From the NCBI RefSeq assembly GCF_009901585.1, contig NZ_WXYO01000002.1, positions 342,769 through 406,768 of the forward strand: a DNA stretch of 64,000 nucleotides. Direction: 5' to 3'. This stretch comes from Poritiphilus flavus (GTDB lineage Bacteria > Bacteroidota > Bacteroidia > Flavobacteriales > Flavobacteriaceae). Shown here piece after piece: positions 26,780 to 36,555 of this stretch (positions within the stretch are counted from its first letter, which is position 1; each line of letters starts with the position of its first letter). Both the position numbers and the translations under genes were made by a program. The notes under the pieces were generated by a model, which ran no database searches, had not been told where the DNA came from, and saw only the letters and a program-made list of their open reading frames with translations.

Positions 26780-28987
26780 TTAAATTCTGGTGACTTTCTC
26801 AATACCGTTTATACGCCTGAGATTTTCCATGAGTTTTTTTAGGATGGACTTGTTTTTCACTACAACAGTTATCCGGCCTGTAAAGGTACCTCCGTCCGTG
26901 CTGAAATTGAGATTCCGCATATTTACATGCATATTGTCCGAAATGATCTCGGTGATCTCATTCATCAATCCCAGATTGTCAATACCTGTAAGTTTGATCT
27001 CTGATGTGAATTCTTCCTGTGTTGAATCTATCCATTTGGCACTGATAATGCGATAGGCATAATTAGATTGTAGTGAAATGGCATTCGGACAGCTTTTGGA
27101 GTGTACTTTGATTCCTTCATTCACACTGATAAAACCGAATACCTCGTCGCCTGGAATAGGATTACAACATTTGGATAACTTGTAGTTGAGCTTTTCCTCC
27201 TCCTTCCCGAACACCAGCATATCGTACTTAGAGGTAATCTCTTCCTTATCTATCCCTTCCGGAACAGCCTTTCTGCGGATCTTGTTCTTGAAGAAACTGA
27301 TGAAAGCATTGTTGTAAGAAGATGCAAAATCCTTGATCTTTTGGTTATCAATAGCACCAATGCCTACCCTGTAGAAAAGATCTAAACTGGTTTGCAGCTT
27401 GAAGTAGACCACCATCTTATTGATGACATCCTCGTTGAGGTTGATTTTCTGTGATTTTAGTTTTCTGCGCAGTATTTCTTTGCCTTCTAATGCGATCTCC
27501 TTCTTCTCTTCGCGCAGGGATGAACGAATTTTGGACCTGGCTCTTGCAGTAGTAGCGTAGTCCAGCCAATTCTGATTCGGTTTGGCGCTGTCCGATGTAA
27601 TGATCTCAACCTGATCCCCACTTTCCAGGCTACTGTTAAGCGGTACTAACTTACCGTTCACTTTGGCACCACGGGTTCGCATTCCCACTTCGGTGTGGAT
27701 GTGGAATGCAAAATCCAGGGGGGTAGCCCCTTTTGGCAGGGATTTCAGCTCCCCTTTGGGTGTAAACACGAAGATCTCCTTGGAATAGAGGTTGAGCTTA
27801 AACTCTTCAACAAAATCCACCGCGTTCCCATTGGCATTTTCCAGGGCTTCCTGTAAGCGGTTCAGCCAATCCTCAATACCCTGTTCTTTTTGTTCCCCGT
27901 GTTTGTACTTAAAATGGGCAGCATAGCCTTTTTCCGCGATCTCGTGCATGCGCTCGCTACGGATCTGTACTTCAACCCATTTGCCTTCGGGACCCATTAC
28001 AGTTATATGGAGGGCTTCGTACCCGGTTGACTTTGGAGAGCTTATCCAGTCCCTTAACCTGATAGGGTTAGGGGTAAAGTGGTCCGTTACTATAGAATAT
28101 ATCTTCCAGGCCAGGAACTTTTCATTCTCCCGGTCTGATTCGTAGATGATACGGATGGCGAATTTGTCATAGATCTCATCAAAGGCCACATTCTGAGCAA
28201 GCATTTTCTTTCGGATGGAGTAGATAGACTTCATCCGGCCCTTGATGTGATAGCTAAGCCCTTCCTTATCGAGCGAATCTTTGATGATATTGGAGAAATC
28301 TTCTATATAAGTGAGTTGCTCTTCCTTGGTATGCTCTATTTTTTCAAGGATATCCTTATAGACTTCCGGTTCGGTATACTTAAGACTGAGGTCTTCCAGC
28401 TCTGTTTTGATATTATAAAGTCCAATCCTATGAGCCAGCGGAGCATATATGTACAAGGTTTCGGAGGCCATTTTTACCTGTTTGTGCTCTGGCATGGCGT
28501 CCATAGTAAGCATATTGTGATAGCGGTCTGCGATCTTAATGATGATCACCCGAACATCGTCGTGCAGTGTCAACAGCATCTTGCGGAAGTTTTCCGCCTG
28601 CTGTGAAATGTTCATATCCTTTTTCAGGTGGGCAATCTTGGTAAGGCCATCTACGATACGCGCCACAGTCTCCCCGAACATACGTTCAATATCGTCCAGG
28701 GTGTACTCAGTATCCTCAACCACATCATGTAAAAGGGCAGAAGCAATGGAAATAGCGTCCAGGCCAATTTCCGAAGCTACGATCTTCGCCACGGCAATCG
28801 GATGAAATATATACGCTTCCCCGGACTTCCTGCGCTGATTCTTATGCGCATCTACGGCCACGTCAAATGCGGAGCGTATCAGTTTCTTGTCATCCTTTGA
28901 CAAGGTCTGATAGCTTATTCGGAGTAGTTCCTTGTATTGCTTGGCAATCTCCTTGTTTTCCTCTTCTATTGCAATTTCCGTCCTCAT
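26780..28987 (-). CDS. bifunctional (p)ppGpp synthetase/hydrolase of the RelA/SpoT family
   Basis: A 735-residue stringent-response enzyme. The HD hydrolase domain (about 45-200) keeps the metal motif HDVVEDTEYTLDD. The synthetase domain (about 240-370) contains KFAIRIIYES, RLRDWISSPKSTGYEALHITV and EVQIRSERMHEIAEKGYAAH. TGS (about 405-465, FVFTPKGELKSLPKGATPLDFAF) and a C-terminal ACT domain (about 660-735) follow. Both catalytic sites look intact, so it should both make and degrade (p)ppGpp. It is the first gene of an operon with fur and purA. An imperfect -7 box (AATATTTG) lies about 18 nt upstream of the start. Confidence 0.95.
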   Translation of the reverse strand: MRTEIAIEEENKEIAKQYKELLRISYQTLSKDDKKLIRSAFDVAVDAHKNQRRKSGEAYIFHPIAVAKIVASEIGLDAISIASALLHDVVEDTEYTLDDIERMFGETVARIVDGLTKIAHLKKDMNISQQAENFRKMLLTLHDDVRVIIIKIADRYHNMLTMDAMPEHKQVKMASETLYIYAPLAHRIGLYNIKTELEDLSLKYTEPEVYKDILEKIEHTKEEQLTYIEDFSNIIKDSLDKEGLSYHIKGRMKSIYSIRKKMLAQNVAFDEIYDKFAIRIIYESDRENEKFLAWKIYSIVTDHFTPNPIRLRDWISSPKSTGYEALHITVMGPEGKWVEVQIRSERMHEIAEKGYAAHFKYKHGEQKEQGIEDWLNRLQEALENANGNAVDFVEEFKLNLYSKEIFVFTPKGELKSLPKGATPLDFAFHIHTEVGMRTRGAKVNGKLVPLNSSLESGDQVEIITSDSAKPNQNWLDYATTARARSKIRSSLREEKKEIALEGKEILRRKLKSQKINLNEDVINKMVVYFKLQTSLDLFYRVGIGAIDNQKIKDFASSYNNAFISFFKNKIRRKAVPEGIDKEEITSKYDMLVFGKEEEKLNYKLSKCCNPIPGDEVFGFISVNEGIKVHSKSCPNAISLQSNYAYRIISAKWIDSTQEEFTSEIKLTGIDNLGLMNEITEIISDNMHVNMRNLNFSTDGGTFTGRITVVVKNKSILKKLMENLRRINGIEKVTRI

Positions 28988-29228
28988 GACTAGATCCTTA
29001 TCCCAAATATTGCAAACGACTCCTCTTCTACGCTTTTTTGCTCCGGCTAAGCCGGCTTGTTTTGTGAAGAGCGGTTTGGTTCAAACTGACGCTTAGATTA
29101 AAATTACCACAATCTTTCTTAGGAACCAACAAAAATCGTGCCTCCAAAGGGTATCATCGATTAGCGGTAAATATGGCAGTTTGCCTGCCTTTGTGCTGAA
29201 AAACAGCCATCAAAGTGTCAGGGAGGGC

Positions 29229-30461
29229 TTATGTCCTTAAGTTGCGGATCCTTTCAATAAGTGGTGGGTGGGAGTAATGCATAAAGACATAGGCAGGGTG
29301 CGGAGTAAGGTTACTCAAACTGTTTTTGGAGAGCTTTTTTAGGGAGCTGATCAGCGGATGGGCCGCAAAAGTACTTTTGGCGTAGTCGTCTGCCTGGAAC
29401 TCAAACTTTCTCGAAAGAAAGTTCATAGCCAGGCCGGTAATTTCTGAGATCGGACTGTAAAGAATCCCAAAACCGATGAGTGCGGCGTGAAAACTGGGTT
29501 GTGTAACCCTAATAGCCAGGGAAACGTCCGGATTATTGACAAAAAGGGACAACAGATAGAGTGTAAATCCTGTGAGCAAAACAGAGGTCAGTAAGTTGAA
29601 AATGATATGATGCCGTTTGTAATGACCTACTTCATGGGCCAATACGGCTACGATCTCTTCTTCATCCAGGTCCTCTATAAGTGTATCGTACAGCGTAACC
29701 CGCTTTTCCCCTCCAAAACCTGAAAAATAGGCATTCGCTTTTGTTGAACGTTTGGAGCCGTCTATCACGAAAATATTGCGCAACTCAAAACCCACCTGAC
29801 GGGCATAGTTCTCGATTTTCTGCTTTAGGCTACCTTCTTGTAAGGGAGTCTGTTTATTGAATATGGGTACGATCAGCCGACTGTAAAAGAGGTTCATGAA
29901 TATGGTGAATATCGCTATTACAGCCCAGGCATAGATCCAGAAATTGCGGCCAGCCCATTGAAAGAACCACAATATCAGCGCTAGAATAACCCCTCCCAGG
30001 ATCAGCATCATTATCCAGGATTTGAGTTTGTCCAAAAAGAAGAGCTTAGGAGTGGTCTTGTTAAATCCGAACCTCTCCTCAATTACAAAAGTCTGATAGT
30101 AGGAAAAAGGGGTGGTTAACAGATCGCTTCCAATCAGAATAATCCCAAAGAAGCACAAGGCTATCAAAATCGGGTTTTCAAACTGAGCCCTTGCCAGGCC
30201 GTCAATCCAGTCAAATCCCCTAAATATCAGAAACGCCAGGGTAAGTAATAGGGAAAAGGTAGAAGAAAGCAAACCGAAACGGTGATTGGTTTTCTTGTAG
30301 GCCTGGGCCTTTGAGTATTCCTCTTCATCAAAAACATCCTTCAATTCCGCAGGTACGGGGTCCTGAAACTTAGAGGCATTCAAATACTCCAGGAAGGTGT
30401 CCAGTACAAATTGGATTACCAGGATAGCAATGATGATATAAAACAAAGTCGTGTGGTCCAT
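29229..30461 (-). CDS. M48 family metallopeptidase (Ste24-like)
   Basis: A 410-residue polytopic membrane zinc protease. The HExxH motif is AVLAHEVGHYKRHH at about residue 271, the third ligand Glu is in the FEFQADDYA segment (about 357), and GSKRSTKANAYFSGFG matches the Ste24 subfamily. There are about six or seven hydrophobic helices. I start it at 30461 (MDHTTLFYII), 20 codons inside the longest open frame, because the upstream part overlaps the neighbouring methyltransferase gene and lacks the membrane pattern. Family members remove C-terminal tripeptides or act in membrane protein quality control. The true substrates here are unknown. Confidence 0.92.
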   Translation of the reverse strand: MDHTTLFYIIIAILVIQFVLDTFLEYLNASKFQDPVPAELKDVFDEEEYSKAQAYKKTNHRFGLLSSTFSLLLTLAFLIFRGFDWIDGLARAQFENPILIALCFFGIILIGSDLLTTPFSYYQTFVIEERFGFNKTTPKLFFLDKLKSWIMMLILGGVILALILWFFQWAGRNFWIYAWAVIAIFTIFMNLFYSRLIVPIFNKQTPLQEGSLKQKIENYARQVGFELRNIFVIDGSKRSTKANAYFSGFGGEKRVTLYDTLIEDLDEEEIVAVLAHEVGHYKRHHIIFNLLTSVLLTGFTLYLLSLFVNNPDVSLAIRVTQPSFHAALIGFGILYSPISEITGLAMNFLSRKFEFQADDYAKSTFAAHPLISSLKKLSKNSLSNLTPHPAYVFMHYSHPPLIERIRNLRT

Positions 30462-30489
30462 ATAAGGGTTGTTTGGTTCTGATTTGGCG

Positions 30490-31302
30490 CTACTTAAAGG
30501 CTCTTTGCCTTTTGGCCTCAAAGATAATTATTGCCGCTGAAACAGAGACATTCATAGAATCTATTTCCCCCTGCATAGGGATGATAATATTTTGATCCGC
30601 GTTTTGCAGCCAGGTTGCTGTTAGTCCGGTAGACTCAGTACCAACTGCAATAGCCGAAGGCCCTGTAAAATCTACCTGGTGATAGGGAATGGACGCACTA
30701 AGAGCCGCAGCGTATATGCCTATCTTTTTTTCTTTTAAATACCGGATGACTTCCTTAGAGGATGCCATGCCAATCTGGACGGTAAAAATGCATCCTACAC
30801 TTGAGCGGATTACATTGGGGTTGTACAGGTCTCCCTTAGGGTCTGCGAGGATCACCGCATCCAGCTTTGCCGCGTCGGCGGTCCTGAGCATTGCTCCCAG
30901 GTTTCCCGGTTTCTCCGGAGACTCCGCTATCAGGATAAGCGGGTTCTTATTTTCAAATTTCAATTCCTCAAGGCCGTGGATTTTGGATTCAGCTATGGCG
31001 ACTATCCCTTCCGTCTTTTCCCTATAGGCAATTCGCTGATATACTTCTTTGGAAACTTCCACCAGATCTGGCAGGTGGGCAAGGCCGTCCAGGTACTGCA
31101 AAACCCTGTTTTCTTCAACAATACCGGAGTAGAAAAGCACCGTATACATCTTATATCCGCTGTTTAGGGCCATTTGAAATTCCCGGGTACCTTCCAACAC
31201 AAAAAGGCCTGACTTTTTCCTTCCTCTATGCTTCTCTTTTAGAAGTACTAGTTTTTTGATCAGCGGATTCTGCAGGCTTTCAATATATTTGCTTTTGTGC
31301 AT
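30490..31302 (-). CDS. TrmH/SpoU-family RNA 2'-O-methyltransferase
   Basis: A 270-residue SAM-dependent methyltransferase with the knotted SPOUT fold. The N-terminal substrate-binding part covers about 1-100 (KKLVLLKEKHRGRKKSGLFVLEG). The catalytic motifs are NLGAMLRTADA with the key Asn and Arg, IAVGTESTGLTATWL, and MNVSVSAAIIIFEAKRQR. It modifies a ribose in rRNA or tRNA; the nucleotide is not predictable. I prefer the ATG at 31302 over a GTG two codons upstream. A TACATTTG box ends only 5 nt before this ATG, so the transcript may be leaderless. The M48 protease start at 30461 lies 28 nt downstream. Confidence 0.92.
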   Translation of the reverse strand: MHKSKYIESLQNPLIKKLVLLKEKHRGRKKSGLFVLEGTREFQMALNSGYKMYTVLFYSGIVEENRVLQYLDGLAHLPDLVEVSKEVYQRIAYREKTEGIVAIAESKIHGLEELKFENKNPLILIAESPEKPGNLGAMLRTADAAKLDAVILADPKGDLYNPNVIRSSVGCIFTVQIGMASSKEVIRYLKEKKIGIYAAALSASIPYHQVDFTGPSAIAVGTESTGLTATWLQNADQNIIIPMQGEIDSMNVSVSAAIIIFEAKRQRAFK

Positions 31303-31376
31303 AGGCACAAATGTAGGGCAATCCGTAAATATTGGATAAAAAGTTCGACAAAGCCCCAGTAATTAAATCCGGAATC

Positions 31377-32183
31377 ATGAAAAAAAATGTCTTATTCCTC
31401 GCTTTTTTAGGGCTATTTGCCTGTAAGGAGGCACCTAAGGAGACTAAATCTGAATCTCAGCCACAGGAATTGTCCATGAAGAAAATGGAGAAAAAATTCC
31501 CTGCGGAATTACAAAAAGTATTTAATGCCCATGGGTCTCTGGAAACATGGAGGTCTTACCGCACCCTGGCCTACGAAATGCCCAAGGATGAAAACAGTGA
31601 AACACATACTGTTGATCTTTACAACCGTAAGGACAGGATTGACACCCCTGCTTATTCTATGGGTTTTGATGGGAAACAGGTTTGGTCTTTAGACCCTGAC
31701 GAAGTGTATGGCGGAGATCCGGTATTTTATCATAACCTGATGTTCTACTTCTACGCAATGCCCTTTGTGCTTGCGGATGACGGGATTGTGTACGGGGAGA
31801 CGGAAGATTTGGTATTTGAAGGCAAAAACTATCCTGGTATCGCCATCAGCTATGAAACCGGAATAGGCACCTCACCTAAGGACGAATACTATATTCACTA
31901 CGATCCGGACACCAATCAAATGGCCTGGTTGGGATATACGGTGACCTATCGCACCGGGGAAAAATCAGAAAACGTCAAGTGGATCCGCTACAACAACTGG
32001 AATACAGTCGGTGAAGTTAGTCTTCCCGCCTCTATTACATGGTACAATTACGAAGGACGGGAGATCAAGGATGCGAGGAGCCCTGTTCCCTTTGAAAATG
32101 CAAGCCTGGAAAAAAATGCCAGACCTGATGCATTCTATGCCATGCCTGAAGGAGCCAGGGTCCGAGAGCGTGGGACAAAATAG
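31377..32183 (+). CDS. DUF6503 lipoprotein
   Basis: A 268-residue lipoprotein (MKKNVLFLAFLGLFACKE, lipobox Cys at residue 16). I chose the ATG at 31377 rather than a TTG 15 codons upstream, since only the ATG places the signal at the N-terminus. The mature part is all-beta, with VWSLDPDEVYGGDPVFYHNL and YYIHYDPDTNQMAWLGYTV, which fits the DUF6503 family of Bacteroidota. That family looks like a lipoprotein-localisation (LolA-like) sheet, but no function is known. It is a single plus-strand gene between two minus-strand operons. Confidence 0.85.
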   Translation: MKKNVLFLAFLGLFACKEAPKETKSESQPQELSMKKMEKKFPAELQKVFNAHGSLETWRSYRTLAYEMPKDENSETHTVDLYNRKDRIDTPAYSMGFDGKQVWSLDPDEVYGGDPVFYHNLMFYFYAMPFVLADDGIVYGETEDLVFEGKNYPGIAISYETGIGTSPKDEYYIHYDPDTNQMAWLGYTVTYRTGEKSENVKWIRYNNWNTVGEVSLPASITWYNYEGREIKDARSPVPFENASLEKNARPDAFYAMPEGARVRERGTK

Positions 32184-32222
32184 GTCGGATAGCTAGAAAT
32201 ATACGGTTAATACCTGCCTGGT

Positions 32223-33509
32223 CTATTCTCCGGCGTATTTTTCCGAATACCTTTTCCACAGTTCAGTCTGGTGGGTTTCCAGGGAGATCTTCCGGCCATC
32301 AATGAAAGCGTGGATGAGTTGATTCCCACGCATATCTAGGGCATCACCTTCTGAGACAAACAAGGTCGCACTTTTGCCGACAGCGAGGGTGCCATAAAGA
32401 TCGTCAATACCCAATATTTTAGCGGTATTCCCGCTGATCAATTGCAAGGCTATCTCTTTATCCAGACCCTGACCAGCAACCTGTCCGGCATAAAAAGGAA
32501 GATTCCGGGTTTGGAAGTTCGAAGAACTGGCATTCTGCAGGCCTACCAGAAGCCCAGCTTCCACAAGCAATTTTGGTAGTTTGTAGGGCAGGTCGTAATC
32601 ATCGTCATCAAAGACCGGAAGGCGATGCGTATGGTTAACGAGAACCGGAATGTTGTGTTCTTTTAAGAATTCAGTAAGCTTATAGGCCTCATAGCCACCA
32701 ACCAATACCAATTCCTTAACACCTGATTGCTTAATCAGCGTTATGGCATCAATGATCTCTTTCTCACCCTGGGCATAGATAAAGAGTTTTTTGGATCCTT
32801 CAAACAAGCCCTGAGCGGCAGCATAAGCAGGGTTTATCTCTGTTGCTTTCGCCTTTCCGTATGCCAGTGCATTTTGCAGAAAAACTTCCACTTCTTCAAC
32901 CTGCTTTTTATAGTCTTTGTTGGGTTGATACCCTCTGGGTTCTCCAAGCCACCAACGCCCTCTTCGAAAGGTCCCGGGCCAATTGAGATGTATACCGTCG
33001 TCCTCCTTGATCACGGCGTCTTCCCAGTTCCACGCATCAAATTGAACGATTGATGAGGTTCCTGAAATCCGGCCGCCTTTAGGTGTTATCTGTGATAACA
33101 ATACGCCATTCGGCCGCATACTCTCTACAACTTTAGACTCCGCATTATATGCTATAATGCTTCTTATATGGGGAATAATGTTTCCGATTTCGTCCTGATC
33201 GTTGCTGGCGCGTACCGCATTTACTTCAATGAGACCCAGGGATTTCCCCGGAGCTATAAAACCAGGGTAAAGGTGTTTGCCTTCCGCATTGATGATCTGA
33301 CCTTTGGTCTCCACATTCGTACCAAGGGCGGTGATAAGACCGGCCTCGAATACCACAGTCCCGTTTTCCATTACGTTTCCGTCTCCCAGGTGTATAGTGG
33401 CAGCTGTAATGGAAATGGGTTCAGACTGTACTTTGCCTGGTGTTTGCTGAGAAAAGGCAGAAAACTGTAAAAACAGGGCTGCCAGAAAAAGGCTTAGTAT
33501 ATTTTTCAT
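32223..33509 (-). CDS. amidohydrolase-family protein lacking the HxH metal motif
   Basis: A 428-residue protein with a signal peptide (MKNILSLFLAALFLQFSAFSQ). It has the front and back parts of a metal-dependent amidohydrolase: an N-terminal beta sandwich (AATIHLGDGNVMENGTVVF), a barrel, and the C-terminal closing phrase GIDDLYGTLAVGKSATLFVSEG. The first metal motif, normally PGFIDxHxH, reads YPGFIAPGKSLGL, so the metal-binding histidines are missing. It is likely non-hydrolytic or acts as a partner of the larger amidohydrolase, whose gene ends 12 nt upstream on the same strand. I know similar paired genes in other Bacteroidota, with no assigned substrate. Confidence 0.85.
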   Translation of the reverse strand: MKNILSLFLAALFLQFSAFSQQTPGKVQSEPISITAATIHLGDGNVMENGTVVFEAGLITALGTNVETKGQIINAEGKHLYPGFIAPGKSLGLIEVNAVRASNDQDEIGNIIPHIRSIIAYNAESKVVESMRPNGVLLSQITPKGGRISGTSSIVQFDAWNWEDAVIKEDDGIHLNWPGTFRRGRWWLGEPRGYQPNKDYKKQVEEVEVFLQNALAYGKAKATEINPAYAAAQGLFEGSKKLFIYAQGEKEIIDAITLIKQSGVKELVLVGGYEAYKLTEFLKEHNIPVLVNHTHRLPVFDDDDYDLPYKLPKLLVEAGLLVGLQNASSSNFQTRNLPFYAGQVAGQGLDKEIALQLISGNTAKILGIDDLYGTLAVGKSATLFVSEGDALDMRGNQLIHAFIDGRKISLETHQTELWKRYSEKYAGE

Positions 33510-33521
33510 CCTTATTTGAAT

Positions 33522-36476
33522 TTATAAGCTATCGCAGTGAAATCTTTCTTTTTTGTTCTGTCTGGGAGTTTGGGTCTTTCCTCCCGACTCCTTTTCCTTG
33601 AGCATTAGGTTGATGAGCTTGTTTCGCTCTTTTTTGATACTTTCCCGTAATTGACTGTCCTTCTCGAGGTCAAAATAAACGGCGCCCTCTATCAGGGTTT
33701 TTTCCGCTTTGGCGTAAACAGACATCGGATGCTTGTTCCATAATACAAGATCCGCGTCTTTGCCTATTTCAATACTGCCCACGCGATCATCAATGTGCAG
33801 CAACTTAGCCGGGTTGATGGTAACGGTTTTCCAAGCTTCTTCCTGGCTCATTCCGCCGTATTTAATAGTCTTGGCCGCCTCCTGATTCAGTCTCCTGGAC
33901 ATTTCGGCGTCATCGCTGTTAATTGCTACGGTCACACCCTGCTGTGCCATTATGGCCGCATTGTAGGGTATGGCGTCGTTTACCTCAAATTTATAGGCCC
34001 ACCAGTCGCTAAAGGTAGATCCCCCAACACCGTGTTCCGCCATTTTATCCGCCACCTTATAGCCTTCCAGGATATGGGTAAAGGTGTTTACCGTGAAATC
34101 GAATTTTTCCGCCACCTTCATCAACATATTTATTTCGCTTTGAACATAAGAGTGGCAGCTTATAAAGCGTTCACCTTTCAGGATCTCACTGATCGCTTCC
34201 AGTTCTTCGTCAGCTCTGTAAGGTTTTCCGCTGTTTTTAAGGGCCTCATATTCTTTAGCGCGCTGGAAATAGTTGATAAAAACCTGTTCTACCCCCATTC
34301 GTGTCTGTGGAAAACGGGCAAAACTCTGCCAGTTACTCTGCTTAACGTTTTCACCCAGAGCGAATTTGATGAATTTTGGTGAATTGGGAAAGATCATATC
34401 ATCCGCGCTCTCACTCCATTTCAGCCGCAAGATCGCGGACTGTCCTCCAATTGGATTGGCTGATCCGTGAAGCAATTGGATCGTCGTAACCCCTCCGGCC
34501 AGATTGCGGTAAATGTCCATGTCTTCATGGTCTACAACATCTGTCATTTTAACTTCCGCCGAGGAGTTATGACCTGCTTCATTAATCGCCAGACCTGCAA
34601 TATGACTGTGCTCATCGATGATACCCGCGGTCAGGTGCTTTCCAGTGGCATCAATGACCTTTGCTCTGGAGGAATTTAGATCCTTGCCTATCTTCGATAT
34701 CTTTCCGTCTCTTACCAGCACATCCGTATTTTCCATAATTCCCGCATCCGCTCCGGTCCAGACCGTGGCGTTCCGGAAAAGCAGGGTCTCCGACCTGGGT
34801 TTGCTGGTATAACCGTACCCGACATTGGGAAAGGTAACCGGAACTACTTCAGGTTTTTGGTCCTTTTCCGCGCTTTCGGACTTTTTATCTGCCAAAGCGC
34901 CGGTTTTGATCGCTTTAAAGGTGGATCCGTTCCCATTGGGAAGGATCAACCTTCCGGAAAGATTTTCAGTAGACTCATAGGTTCTGCCACTCATTCTGTA
35001 GCGTTTCTCTCCTTTATCTGTTTCAAAGGAGAGTTCAAGCCAATCATTCTTGTAAGCTATCTTGGATTTGAGTTTGTTGGTATCTTGTTTGACTTCTGAT
35101 TTTAATTTCCCCGGTTCTCCGCTAATGGAAAGGGAATAGGTCATTCCGCCGGCTATCAGGTCATACTCTCCCCGAATGTCCTTCTGATCTTTATCACTGA
35201 TCACATTTATCTGACCCTGCACCCAGTTTTCATATAAGGTGGTCTTGCGGTCAAATATATCCCCGGAGGTAATGAGAAAATTCGCGTAACTGCCAGGCTT
35301 TAAAGTGCCAATTTTATCGGATTTTCCCAGTATACTGGCGGGTGTGGTGGTCAGTGCCGCCAAAGCTTTTTCCTTAGGAAGGCCGTACTTCACTGCCTTG
35401 ATCAGGCTCGCTTTGAATTTAGAAGGGGTTTTTAACTGATGAAGCGTAAAAGAGAAATCAATCCCCTTGTCTGCAAGGACTTTAGGATTGGCAGGTGCCT
35501 GGTTCCAATGCCTCATATCTGCAAGTGAGACATAATTCGCCTCGTACGGATCGGAAACATCGTAGGCGTCCGGAAAGTTAAGGGGTAGAATCAAAACAGC
35601 ATTGGTATTTTTGATCGCGTCTGCAGCTTCGTACTCATCTCCTCCTCCCAAAATGGCGTATTGAATTCCCTGGGCATCCCCAATTTTATCAGCGCGAAGC
35701 ACATTGCCTTTATCTCCTGCCGCAAAGATCTGAGGGAGGCTACGATTAGAGATCAGGGCCTCCAGGGAGCGGTCCTTGGTATCGGAATTTCCTTTGTCAT
35801 ACCAATCCGCATCTGAATACATTTGCCGTAGTAAGGCCATGGCCCCCATTAGTGAAGTAGGATAGGACTGCCTTTTCGCTATGCTCTTTTTGAAGGAAAA
35901 AAATTGGGCCGAGCGATCGTCCAGAATGCGGTCGGCATCATCTCCCGTAGCATTTAAAGCTACCAGCACGCCGGTGCCCCGGGCAATTCCATCCCTTATA
36001 TGAGAATTCACCACTCCAAATCCGACTTTTCGCAGTTCCTCTGCTTTTTTATCGTCGTACTTGAATTTCGCGATAGCGTTATTCTCCGGAGTGATATGGT
36101 CATTCCAATAAAATCCCTCCCGGGTCGGGTTATATTGGGTTGATCTTCCCTGTGATTTAGCTTTCTTCGGCTGTGCTACTCCAAAATCAGAAAATACATC
36201 AATGAACGAGGGGTATATGGATTTGCCGTTTAAGTCGATCATAACGGTATTCTCGGGAATAGCCACTGAGGTTCCGGCCTGCACCACCTTTCCATGCTGT
36301 ATCAGGAGTGTACCATTAGCAATCACCTGGCTTGGTGTTACATTTATCCTGGCATTTGTAAAGGCTGTGTAATTGTTGTTTTTGGCTTTAACTCCATCGT
36401 TGTCCGGAAAGTAGTCTTGAGCAAGCAGTGAAGCACCACACCATAGGAAGGTGAGGAGAACAAGTCTCATTTTCAT
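33522..36476 (-). CDS. tandem amidohydrolase-family protein, N-half degenerate
   Basis: A 984-residue exported protein (signal about 1-19) built from two amidohydrolase modules. The N-half (about 25-430) keeps the fold and the closing phrase KIGTLKPGSYANFLITSG, but its first metal motif is YPSFIDVFSDFG instead of PGFIDxHxH. The C-half (about 570-950) has an intact motif (GIIDEHSHIAGL) and later metal ligands (FISCHSYVQSE, INSDDAEMSRR), so only this half should be catalytic. A linker of about 140 residues separates them. The smaller amidohydrolase follows 12 nt downstream. The likely reaction is hydrolysis of an amide or cyclic amide bond in the periplasm; the substrate is unknown. Confidence 0.88.
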   Translation of the reverse strand: MKMRLVLLTFLWCGASLLAQDYFPDNDGVKAKNNNYTAFTNARINVTPSQVIANGTLLIQHGKVVQAGTSVAIPENTVMIDLNGKSIYPSFIDVFSDFGVAQPKKAKSQGRSTQYNPTREGFYWNDHITPENNAIAKFKYDDKKAEELRKVGFGVVNSHIRDGIARGTGVLVALNATGDDADRILDDRSAQFFSFKKSIAKRQSYPTSLMGAMALLRQMYSDADWYDKGNSDTKDRSLEALISNRSLPQIFAAGDKGNVLRADKIGDAQGIQYAILGGGDEYEAADAIKNTNAVLILPLNFPDAYDVSDPYEANYVSLADMRHWNQAPANPKVLADKGIDFSFTLHQLKTPSKFKASLIKAVKYGLPKEKALAALTTTPASILGKSDKIGTLKPGSYANFLITSGDIFDRKTTLYENWVQGQINVISDKDQKDIRGEYDLIAGGMTYSLSISGEPGKLKSEVKQDTNKLKSKIAYKNDWLELSFETDKGEKRYRMSGRTYESTENLSGRLILPNGNGSTFKAIKTGALADKKSESAEKDQKPEVVPVTFPNVGYGYTSKPRSETLLFRNATVWTGADAGIMENTDVLVRDGKISKIGKDLNSSRAKVIDATGKHLTAGIIDEHSHIAGLAINEAGHNSSAEVKMTDVVDHEDMDIYRNLAGGVTTIQLLHGSANPIGGQSAILRLKWSESADDMIFPNSPKFIKFALGENVKQSNWQSFARFPQTRMGVEQVFINYFQRAKEYEALKNSGKPYRADEELEAISEILKGERFISCHSYVQSEINMLMKVAEKFDFTVNTFTHILEGYKVADKMAEHGVGGSTFSDWWAYKFEVNDAIPYNAAIMAQQGVTVAINSDDAEMSRRLNQEAAKTIKYGGMSQEEAWKTVTINPAKLLHIDDRVGSIEIGKDADLVLWNKHPMSVYAKAEKTLIEGAVYFDLEKDSQLRESIKKERNKLINLMLKEKESGGKTQTPRQNKKERFHCDSL

Positions 36477-36555
36477 CTGTAGTGAATTAGTTAATTAGTC
36501 GTTTTAAAAATAAGCGAAGTCTCAGGATTTATCGGCCTATTTTGTTTTTTTAACA

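Noticed and set aside
29043-29055. CCGGCTAAGCCGG hairpin between the M48 gene and relA/spoT as a terminator
   Set aside because: The palindrome is perfect, but in the direction of transcription it is followed by A-rich, not T-rich, sequence.
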